DNA of 64,000 bases from assembly GCA_002633005.1 (NCBI GenBank), contig NMRA01000286.1, positions 422,503 to 486,502 of the forward strand, in the 5' to 3' direction. Shown piece after piece: positions 14,501 through 26,500 of this stretch; within the stretch, counting starts at the first letter, position 1; every line of letters begins with the position of its first letter. The notes beneath the pieces are model-generated. The model saw only the letters and a list, made by a program, of their open reading frames with translations, was not told the origin of the DNA and did not search any database. Source of the DNA: Phoronis australis. Taxonomy: Eukaryota > Phoronida > Phoronidae. The position numbers and the translations under genes were made by a program.

Positions 14501-17500
14501 CTGTCACACAAACATAACCTCCCAACAAAACTTACTTATGAATGACTAAAGTTAGTATCAGCAACACCTTGCCTAATTTGGGCTGGAAAATGTTCCATCT
14601 AACTGATGTGTTTTATTTGACTCTTGTATGGGAGACTGATGTGAATATAGCACCTGACACCAGCTTTTCAAATATGTTGTTTTTAAAACCCCACACTCAG
14701 CTCAACACCTTCTCCCCTGAAATTACCCAATTTAAATGTCCTGGGCATTAACCCGGACAAATACAGTAGGTGAAGAAGTACTATAATCTGCCACTAATCT
14801 AGATCTTGGGGATGCTTGGAGACACACACCCCTCAGTCAAGAGATGTCCTTGTGTAATAAAGTCAATTTCTCTATCAACTCTGGAGTGTCCTTGGGCTAT
14901 CCTTGTTTGCTCGAATGGAGTACCTTTATTAGAGGTCAAACCAACATGTCAACAGCTTACACACAGTGTTCTCCAAAGCCTTGTTCGACTCGTCACGGCG
15001 TTGAGTTTGAATTTTGTCATGAGTTTGGCTTACTTGCATCGAATTTAAAAACCTCTGCAATGAGTTTCAACTTTTGAAAGATTAGTCACCTTTAGTAAAT
15101 TATGACATTTTGGATTTTTGGTACCAATTCCATGCATTTATTCCAAGTCCCAATTTCTTTTCACATCATAATTTGCTCGAGAGCAACATCTTACCATTTG
15201 CCCCAAACCTCTGCTGGGATTTTGCAAAAGGTATGCTATTTCTTAGGACATAATTTTCTTAACCTTTCCCAATAAAGCATTTGGTCAGAAAGAGCACAGA
15301 CCACACAGAGCCAGGTAATTCACTCTTCAACCTACCTTTTCCTGTAGATCATCAGCTGCTCTGTAAAGAGAGCCTTTGCCATAACGTGACATTTCACCCA
15401 ACTGAATTTGAATTTAAATAGGCCTGTGTTAAGGCACCCGACGCTCAGGACAGCCTACAGTCACTTCATTAGAGAATGCACTGGTCTAATCCGTTGTTCA
15501 AACCTGCCGTAAGGTTACTGATTGGGCAACGGTGTCTACGCTATCAGAATACTGACCCTGGCTAACTCAGTCGTTATTGCCTTGATTACACAGTGCCAGC
15601 GCACAGGTTTAAATAGGAGAAAACCTTGGATTACCTAACACTTTATTCAAACAGTGTCACCTAAGGGGTTAGCAATAGCAAACATGGCACTTAAAATGAA
15701 ATGAGAAAAATTCAAACCAAGTGCTTAATAGACAAGTTTACTAGAATAAGTAGTTCCCTAAGGAGTGGCTATTAAACATTTGACTAGAAATATTCTGGAA
15801 ATTGCAATTATCACTGCCAGTGACTAAACTAAAATAAATTTCATTGTGTAAGGAACAAGCTAAAAAATAATACCGATTCAGATTTTTACTTGTATGCGAA
15901 TAATGACAGCAAAACATAAGTTTCAGTACAACGAGACCATTTCGAAACTAGACTTGGCCAATCCCTATACCTGTTGCTTCGTAAAAATGAAAAATAATTT
16001 ACAATGTTTTACAAAGGAAAGTGTTACTAATGCAGGCAAAGTACAGCATGATTAATAGCGTCTCAACGGAAAAATATATTTGAATTTTAACCGCATATCA
16101 AACAATATCACGAAATCAAACAGAGTAAAGATTTTCTATCAATGGTCACGATAAGATAGAGTAAGTAAACGTAACTGGATGGGGATGTAATGGTAAATCT
16201 ACAGGGAATCAATAGGTACTCTGAGGCTCGTTGTGACGCAGAGTTCATTCTGGGCATTGATAACAACACGAGATACACGACAATGTACAACGCTACTCAA
16301 AGAGTGCAAACGCAAAGCCGAGCAATCCAGGAATGTTATGATCACGTGATCTAAACTAGGTTGGTTATCCGCCACTTGTTAGAGCAAATCAACTGGTGTT
16401 TGAATATAGGCATATGGAATATATATATATACTCATACTACGCTTCAAACACAGATAGAAAGTCACCAAACTATAATACTGGTTGACCTATGAAAATTGT
16501 GCTGTATGTTTTATGTAACTATGAAAAATGTGCTGCATGTTTTACATAAATACTTGAAAACTTAAACCTCCACCACTCCTTAACAAGTTAAAGCGTGCAT
16601 CATAAAAATGTCTTATTTAGGCCACTTGCTCTTATGAAAATGGTTTCAATTTGTTCCTTTGTCAATTTGAAGGTGATTTCGGGACTTCGGAAGCACTGTA
16701 AACAGGCAGTTCATTACTGCTTGCTTCAGAGCAGGCTCTACAAGTTGGGTAATTGTCACTGCATGTCATTACATGACCTGAGTATGCTCTCAACAAATAA
16801 CAGTCAATTCTTTGTAAACTACAAAATCACTTCACATCTGAGTAAGGAACAACTGAGACCAATTTTATACTGGTAAGTGGTCTAAATCAAAAGTTAGCTT
16901 CTTGGACAGAACACTAGGGTAAGTGTTTATATGGTTGCTTTAGTCCTTCCATGCATCTAAATAAGTGTCCACTTGGCTTACTAACCAGGCATTCATTTTT
17001 ACCTCCACACATATAACCAACACTTGCAGGGTAATAAACATGTACCTATACATATATACTACCCTATAGCACTTGAGGACAAACTTGGACAGGTGGCTGC
17101 ACATTAATGCAGTATGCTTACTGATGCAAAATTGATAAAGACAATCATGAGGACAAAACAAAACAAAAACCTACGTATCTACATGGTAGTCTTGACAACA
17201 AAATGTGTTTACCAACGATGGCATATCCGGTTCGAGGAAATGGTTATTAACGCAAACTAAACCAAGGCAATCTTGCTTTGCATGATTGACAATTTGGATC
17301 AGCCTCAATTATTTTTCATAACTTGCATTACCTCCATGACAATCTCTCTTCAGGCCGCAACTTGACAAACCAAACGAAGGTGGACAACTACTGGTAGCAC
17401 AGGTAAAATCAATTAAGACGCTAAATGCAGCACGCAGTAAAACCGATTGTGTCGCGTTAATCCGGAGCAATAGACAACGGATCAATGCTATTGGTGAACC

Positions 17501-20500
17501 AACAGGAATATAGCAGCTGAATGCCGAAATGATCAATCTCTCGTCAATTTCAAACAGTCTCCACGAACAGGTTCAATAAAAGCGTGTTTTCATAAAACAT
17601 GTTGTGGGCTATATCTCAATAATTCAGTGAAGACAAACATCAGCGACCATTAAACTTGCCATGCTATGTTTCCAATGGCAAGAACCAAAATCAACATGAA
17701 ACTAGATTGAATTTGCACAATTGAAAAAAAAATTGACATCAGAAAATTGGTCATAAGTAACTTGAATTCTGCCAAAAGGTTATTTCATACTAACGTCGAC
17801 ACGTCGATGTTTCGGGGAATTGCATTTAATATGAATGGTTAACATCGGTCTTAACCTTCACTGCATGAAAAAACATGCCATTTCTCAGTCTACTTCTCAC
17901 GTTACCTTGTACATCAGCTACCTTGCGATTACATAGATGACCATCACAACAGCGTCACCTACAGTTTACTTTACCAAAGCAGGTATGAAAGGTTCAACTA
18001 AATTCGCAGTTTACATGGAACAAGGTACCTCAACTACGCGGTTAACGGACTCATAAACACGGTCACGGACGCATGAACACGACTCACGGGCCTGCAAACA
18101 CCGTCCACTGACTCACAAACACCGGAATGGACTCACAAAACACGATCCATTCACTCAAATACACGGGACACGGACTCACATTCACGAAGAAACACGGTTA
18201 ACGGACCGCCAAACACGGTTTACAGACAAAATGTAGATGTCAGCTGACCCTGGAAGCCGACGAGTCCGTGACCCGTGTTTGGCAGTCCGTTAACCGTGTT
18301 TCCTCGTGAACATGAGTCCGTGTCCCGTGTATTTGGGTGAATGGATCGTGTTTTGTGAGTCCGTTCCCATGTTTGTGAGTCAGTGAACAGTGTTTGCAGG
18401 TCCGTGAGTCGTGTTCATGCGTCCATGACCCGTGTTCATGAGTCGGTTTACCTGTAGTTTAGGTACCTTGTGGATGCTCCACTGATACCAGAGTTAAGTT
18501 AGTATGAAAGGGCACAATGAATTGATCAGGCTTAGAAACATGCCAGACCATTTTTAAATTAATTCATTGATCAATTCTATTGACTGGGGCAAGGAATTTG
18601 TGTTGCATAACAGTTTTACTAATTGACTTGAATGTATACTTATAAGGTTACATAGAAGGGTATTGACAAGTTGGTACATTTTGCAAATATCTATAAAACT
18701 ATACAATTGAACTGAAAGCAGAGATTCCCTAGAATTTGATTGTTTACTTTATACCAATCTACCAATATCGCAAACATTTTTGAGCAACAGGCTGGTGAGA
18801 CTGGTCTTCACCCCACCTGTTGGCCACATCACATGACCACACATACAACCTGCTACAATAAGCTCACGTGACCATGTTTTTTTTCAGAAAAGTTTCAGAA
18901 ACCAGAAAGGTACCTTCATAGTGAAACAACAGGATCAATTAAATGACCAAATTTTGTTTGATATAAATGTTCAAGGTAGGATCTCAAAAAAGTTGTAACA
19001 GTTTTCTAAATTGTTGTTTTGTTGACATTTTATGCAACATATTTTTTCACAAAAATCATTTGTAAGTCCTATTTTCTGACAGCCCCCTAACACTGTTTTG
19101 GAAAACAGTTCATAAACCATAGTAACTGAAAGTTAAAACACTTCTGAGATATGACATTCTGAAGTTGGCCAAAACTGAGTATTTTCCAAGGGTCCAAGAT
19201 AACCTTAATTGCATGGATAATTATGAAGTCAGGTAGTTGTTGCATCAAGTTAATCTCTGTATTATTACACTAACATGACCCTTTTGTAGTGTCTGAATTC
19301 AGACTGAAGCCAATGTTTTGACTTTGCAGGACTTGAAAGGTGAAGCCAGGGGCATTTTACCACATGTATTGTAAGGTATTAACAGCTACTGCAATGGAAT
19401 CAGTTGGAAAGGAGTGGAAATTAAGCTGTCAATACATGACCCACAGTGAGTATAATGACATAATGAGGGTAGATTGAAGTGATTGGAGATGTCATTATAA
19501 CTGTAACACTAATTTGTCTCAATAATCATTCAACCATTTCTAAAGAAAGACAACTGCAGTGTAGTTTTCTTGGGGACTTGGATGTTACCAAGATACAAAA
19601 TATAGGCAGAATGAGTGTTCTAGTTCACGGGTGAAAAACAACATGACCGCCGGTCCTCTAAATCTGACTGACTCACCCAAAACAGGACCTCCGGGGATCA
19701 AATGGGACCGCCGCACCAGAAAATGGGACTGACGCACCTAAAAACATGACCGCCCCACCAGAAAACAGGACCGCCGGGGACTGAACATGACCGCCGGACA
19801 ATATGCGGTTTCAATCCCCGGCGGTCATGTTCAGTCCCCGGCGGTCCTGTTTTCTGGTGGGGCGGTCATGTTTTTAGGTGCGTCAGTCCCATTTTCTGGT
19901 GCGACGGTCCCATTTGATCCCCGGAGGTCCTGTTTTGGGTGAGGCGGTCCGATTTAAGAGGACCGGCGGTCATGTTGTTTCTCACCCGTGTAGTTGGTGT
20001 TATGGTTGTATTAAGTTATGCAGGGTCAAGGGGTCAAGTACTGAGCCAGTGATGATTTTAGTCAATGATACTTCAAGACTTGCTCATGTTAGGGTGTGTA
20101 GAGTCTTATTGACATGTCTTTGTATTTAGCCATAAGTATTAACAAAACTTCAAATTTTAACACAGTAAAAGTATACATTTTCTGAAAGAACAAAGTCTGT
20201 AGAATTTGATTTTTGGCTTCATGTCAATTTGCCATAAATAAAGTGATGTGAAAATATCGCTTTAGTAAAATGTAGCAAAGAAGTAAAGTACAATTTCAGC
20301 AATTCGTTTTATGTAAATGCTCAAGTTGAAATCTCTAAATAAACTGTTAAGTTCTCCAAATTACAATTCAGTTTTTATTTGATGAAATCATAAAGTTCCA
20401 TTTTTAATAGCCCCACATTCAAAAGTGGATCTTTTCAACACATCATATCGAGCACAGTTTAATGTGAATTCTATCAGTCATTTTTGAGACAGAAATTTTG

Positions 20501-23500
20501 AAGTTAGCCAAATGTGGACATTTCTTTAGCCTCCTACATAACCTAACCCAGTTAAGACTATCATGCAGAAATGCTGCAGCGCCACACACAGAGACAAACA
20601 CCCTACACACTTGGTTTCCCTAAGTAAACTGCTGGTGACAAAAGCCAGGTAGACAAGCCAGGGGACTACACACAATCATTTCATCACCTTGTACAGGTAC
20701 ATTACCTGTACAATACCAACCATGGGCTTTAGGTCAATCTAATCAAAACATGAAAGACGATAGCTACCAACCGGCCATTAAAGGGTAACTTTTTCAAGAC
20801 CAGGTATGATAACATAGAAAATCAAATAGATTTAAGGTTATGTTCACTTACAACTGGCTGAGAGGTGGATTGAGCTTCTGCTTGAGACTTCCAATAATTC
20901 CTTCAGTGTGTTATGAGTTCACTTTTGAACTGACAAAATTTCACCATAACCAACCTGTTTAAAAACCACTAAACGGTAATACTGATTTTGATGCTGATAT
21001 GGGCACTGCACCCACCACTCAATCACTGAAAATGACTCACCTGTTGAAGGCAGTGTCCAGCAGGACTGCACACCAGGGTTTCCTCCAAGGTCAATGAACC
21101 ACCAGCATGCATACACACACACACATACACACACACAGACAACTTTTCCAGGCACACTCAAATACACTCTGACAGATGCACATGTTTTGAAGCAGACCAT
21201 GCGGACAGATGGCACAGCACAACTAACAGTTCAAAGCTACTTGCCAATGTATTCAAGTTCATGGACATCACTAAACAGTGCTTTTCACAGTAATTAAAAA
21301 GCCACACCAAATATCTTACTTTTGTTAACCGATAACTATTTCGTGTTACTGCTAAATTTTTCACCCAAAATTAAAATAGCATGTCTACATTTAGCAAAAT
21401 TAAAAGGTAAATAATTAAAAAAAAACAGAAACAAATAATTTTGTTCGGGTGCAAGAACGATGCAAACTCAATCAATCTACAGATAAAGGACTCTCCCCCT
21501 CCCCGACAATAATCTGCAACCAAGCTCATCAGTACTTCAGATGGCCTCATTTCTTGTAAACTCCTCAACATAAATGTAATCTTCCTGCCCTTCCACATTT
21601 ATCAATCACAAAACCCGCCCTGTTTTTTTACTTCAAATATATCTGGCACAGTGTTACCCCCAAGGGCAAAGTGTTTGATTAGACACACCAGTAACAGCCT
21701 AGGGCAGGTCATATTAAATGTCGCATTTGCATAAGTTCCAATCTATTATTAAGCATATCTCATCCAATAAAATGACAATGGATATTCCTAATGGCAAATA
21801 TTGAATTTTATAAAGAAGTTCAAATCTGGTGTCATCACCATTGCTTTCAGAACAGGCGTCAGTCCAAAATTTCAGGGCCATAGACTCCAGGTGGACATTC
21901 CCCAAGATTATTGATGAGTGACACCTTGTGTTCATTCCCACCATAAAAAGATATGCTCGATTCAACGAAAACGCATCAGAAGTGTGTTTACATTTTGGTT
22001 AAGCGTTCTTTTTGCAAATATTCAACCCATTATTCTCCAAAAGTAACTTGTTTTCGCTGTTTGCTGTTACGATGACGTCTGACATACCGTAATTCAAAGT
22101 CCGTAAGAAGTCTGCAACACAGACAGCCAGGGAATTTCCAACAAAAAGCAATTCATAACTTATCAGAATTTTTTGCTCTAGTCAAGATGGACAACTCTGC
22201 CAATGCAAACACACACACCAGAGAAACTGACTTCAGCAAACACAGGCATTCAACAACATGACATTTCTTGGAAAATTTTATCAAACATAGGTTGATGACA
22301 AAGGAGGGCTGTAATGCAAGACTGATGCCAGTTCCTAGACATGAAAGTTTTCTACCTAGTGACATAAATTGCAAACATCCTGGGTCTTGTTAGTAGAAAA
22401 CTGACTTAGCCAAGGCAAATCTTAAAATTCAGTCAATTTTAAGATCAAATTTAAATTTGTCTCAAGTCTGTTTCTAGAAAGAGAGAGTTTGGCTCAAGTT
22501 TTACACTTACGTTATATCTTAATTTTGACTAACTTACCGGATGTGAAGTTCAAAGTTTTGGAGTTGAGACAAATTTTAGACTTCAGTCAAAAATGAACTT
22601 CAGTCAGTTTCTTGGAATGCGCCCCCGGACTTAACGTATGAAAGACCCAGCTTCAGATCTGTTTTGAAAGATCGAGGCTTGGGGCCTATTTCTCGAGAAA
22701 AAACATTAAGCTGGTCTCCAACTCCGATAAGCAACTTTTCTTATTAAACTTTTATAATATTAAAATTTTATGTCTTACCTTTTCAAGTACAGAGAGTGAC
22801 TTTCAAAGGCTTTCAGTTTCCTGATTTCAAGCAGGCAAATAAGCTAGGCTGGCAGAGCCCTCCTAATTTTTCTAGAAACAAGACATCAACCTTCAACACA
22901 GATTGGAACACCAGAGTTGTACCTACCTTCTCACTAAGTGCGTTGTACTTGATGCCGATCTCATCTCGCTCAGCACGACTAGCAGCCAGCAGATCCTCCA
23001 CGCGGTTCAACTCCGCCTGCAACATGCGATTCTCCTCCTGGATCTGGAGAACGTTTGGTGTCGACATGGTGCCGGGTGCAGGCAACTGGGAATCGTCAGT
23101 TGACAGATTTTTGGTGATGATCTCTCGTATACGAGCGGGTACCTTAGTCGAAGGGCTTTGATCGTCTCCCTTATAAGAATACCGGTCTTCACCGCTCTTC
23201 AGAACAGTATCCTCGAGTTTCTATAAAAGAGTAACACTGTTACCCATTCAAATATCACATATTCCACTTTTAACTAAAATCCGAACTACACTTTGTAATT
23301 TTAAAGGTAAAAGCCAATGAAATCCACTGAATTTGTAAGAGCCCCAAAAAGGCAAGACAAAAACATCAAAACCATCAACTTACATTGGTGATCTTACTCA
23401 ACAGTACTATAACCCAAGTAGAGAAAACTACACTGGCTATCAGTCCACCAATACACAAATTTATAGATCACACAAATTTGCAGTTGGATTCCTCAATCTT

Positions 23501-26500
23501 ATGTTACCAAGTTCAGCCAGTGACAGACTATCAATATTTATGTGTAACACAGCTCCTTAATTGGAAATAATTAACAGAAACACATTACAACAATGTGATC
23601 TGGTAACATAGACAAACTTGTCAATATTGCAGTATACTTCCGTCCCCAGGGAACGATGTGTGCACTAAAGAATATATCTCAAGACATTATCTTTTCAATA
23701 AGTCCACATAACAGCATAAAACTGCATGTATAAATCACATCTGTCTACTCCATTTGCAATAAACTTCGAATAACCAATTTGACAAAAACAGTAATCACTC
23801 TCTCTGAAAAAAGTTAACAGGCAAAATTTGCTTCAAAGAACAAATGCAAAATTTGAATTTAATATTCAGGGATGCAAAAACTATGAACAAATTTGTTTGC
23901 ACAAGAACGCACATCAGCAATAGCTTATCTTATCAAAGGTGAGAGACTGCCTAAACATTGATTGATGAAAGGTGCACAAATTGAAATTATGCTAAGATAT
24001 TCGTAGTTACTTTCCAACAAGTGGAATTTTTTTAATGCCATGAAGTAACTGTCGCTGTAAAAAAAGATTTTTCCCTTGTAAGCAGGATGACGGATCCATC
24101 AATGCAAAACCTTGCTTCACCAATGTACCTTCAGCATGAAGTACATAAACCTGTCATTACACACAAGTCTTATTTTGTTCTGGGTCATAGATGCAAACTT
24201 AAAATGATTTTATCTCCATAAAGGAGCCAAATTAAATGTTTTATGTCTTTCTTAACTGAATAAAGTTAATCAGCACCTAATGTTTTGAAGTTGACTAAAG
24301 TGGTGAAATAAAAATATTGAATGAGTAAGTTAATAGAGTCTAATAAGCAGTTTTTGTGTTTAAATTTCAAATTTGATTAAATTATGGTTTATTAACACAA
24401 AATGTGCAAAGCAATGCTTAATGTAATTACTCGTAACCCTGTTTTACTGAACTTGGTCGGGCATTACCCTGCTCATACAACACTGCAACACAATATTAAT
24501 GTACTTGGAGAACACATGAAATTAGTTGCCCCATTCAACTACAGGTTTAGTTTTCAATTGACCCCACTGTGATTACACAATTTCAGGAGCTTTAAAAATG
24601 GCAGACCTATTAAAACCAGTTAAAAGGGAGCATTTATGCTTATAAAGGGATACAGTTACTAGTACAGCTGATATCTGCAAGCAGGGATGATATGTTGCTA
24701 TTGAAGATAAAATGTTGGATAGTTACAAAACACTACAAAAAGGAACTGCAAAGAAACTTGTTGCATGAAATCTAAACCAGGTTTAAACATGTTCATTAAT
24801 TTTAGCTTGTACACGTATCAAAATTCATCTTGGTAAAAATCAGACATCATTCATGATTTACATTCAATTTTGATCAATACGGAATGCCAGATCAAATACT
24901 AGCATGCACAGTAGTTTGTTCAGTATATGAATACCTAGTTGCTCAGGTATTGACATAATTGACCTATTGATAAATGAACAAGGTGCATTGATTTCTGATT
25001 CAAATGCAGACGGTCTTAGTTTTGCAGACTGGTGAAGGCGGTACATTCTGTCAAATCCCTTTAGTCTGTTCAAGAAAGTTATGCACTACAATCACCCACA
25101 CTGCCGCAAAGCAAAGGGGCAATGGTCCTGTACTAGCAAGCTCAACTGATTTTCTTTAAAATTAATATAAATATTCCAACAGTTACTTGTGAATAACAGA
25201 TTGATTACAAATACATAGAGAAAACTAAGATTATTTGCATTTCAAGGTTTTGTCATAAATATGAAGTATAAGAACTATCCAAAATCGGCCATGACTATGC
25301 AATCAAATAGCCACAGGACAACATGGTTTGTAACCAACCCTTCTTAACATGTCACCAAGAAAATCGCACTGAAAATAGGATTGAGTGTATTTGTAAAGAA
25401 TCAAAGAACACCAAAAAGGGTCAAATTTATTTACACGTAATTTTGATTCTGCTCATGGTATTCAGTACAATTTCTCTCAAAAGCTATCTCCAGCTCCCAA
25501 TACGATAATTTTCCGTTGGTTAAAGTTCCCCAGGAGCATTACCAACTCAACACCTGCAACACTATACAGAGTCTCATACTGAGTAGCAGAGGTTGGTGGA
25601 TCACTTACAAGAAAGCTAAACTGTTTCGTTTGCTATTTCACATCAATTTTACATGTAGCAAATGTACCAACAGCTTAAAACTATTCAGAAGAGCAAGAAG
25701 TGTTCGAAATTCATAAAATGTTTCTTTGGACTTTTCTGATGAAACAATTACGTAACATGCAGATATAAATATTTAGTGTGGCAGCTTTTGATAATAAATC
25801 GAATAAGTACAGTGGAGACAGGTCTACCACATATTAGCTGGCTAACTAATCCACCAGGACTGAGTTGCATAAAGCTTCAAAAGTTATCCGCTGGATAAGT
25901 TGGATTGTTGCATGACGTCAGGTGCATCGTTCAACAATAGCAACGTGATGTGTGATAATGCGACGTCATTGTTACTGTACGGCGGATAACTTTTATGCAA
26001 CTGGGCCCAGACGTCATTCAGAACTTACAGTACATCCACTGAACAGGCGTTATTCAGCAGAATTAAACAGTTCTCATCATTTCACAATTTCGAAGACTAA
26101 AATGCAACATTACTCAAATACGCTTTGCAGGTTGCGTGAAAGATGTAAGTCGAGTAGGCCTACATAGCCGTAGGTCGGAGTGGTCGATTGTGCCTTGAAC
26201 ACGATGTGATAAGAAAACATTGAGATAAACTGAAAATGTTCACTTAAAAGCCATTAAAGTTAAACGTAATAGCACCTCTTATTGCGATGAACATTTCAGA
26301 ATCCTGACTGTCAAGACGTATACAGATCGATTTCGTTTGAGATTACTTGTGTTAGTTGTAGGCTATGCGAACCTGGCCGAGATTGAGAATTCTGTGGAGG
26401 ATCCACGTCACACAATCTACTACGGCATACCTGTATTACTTTCTCCAACCGCTGGTCTCTTTCGTCGTCCAGATAGCTCATTGGCGTTTATCCTGGACGC

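Larger units (their letters stand above)
10751..22926 (-). other. 12-kb rootletin intron, non-coding
   Basis: No supported coding exon was found. Contents noted: a copy of a dispersed A/T-rich repeat (about 12190-12380), two long fold-back hairpins (18016-18474 and 19621-19995) and a CA microsatellite (21111-21138). Near 22400-22620 is a diffuse inverted-repeat patch with recurring AATTTGTCTCAA / TTGAGACAAATT. The rest appears to be unique A/T-rich intron. Confidence 0.7.

Noticed and set aside
15355-15379. Possible extra rootletin microexon (minus strand, AAD-DLQEK frame) with good AG and GTAGGT borders.
   Set aside because: It is 25 nt long between phase-0 exons, so any inclusion shifts the frame; alternative acceptors give 23 or 20 nt, also out of frame.
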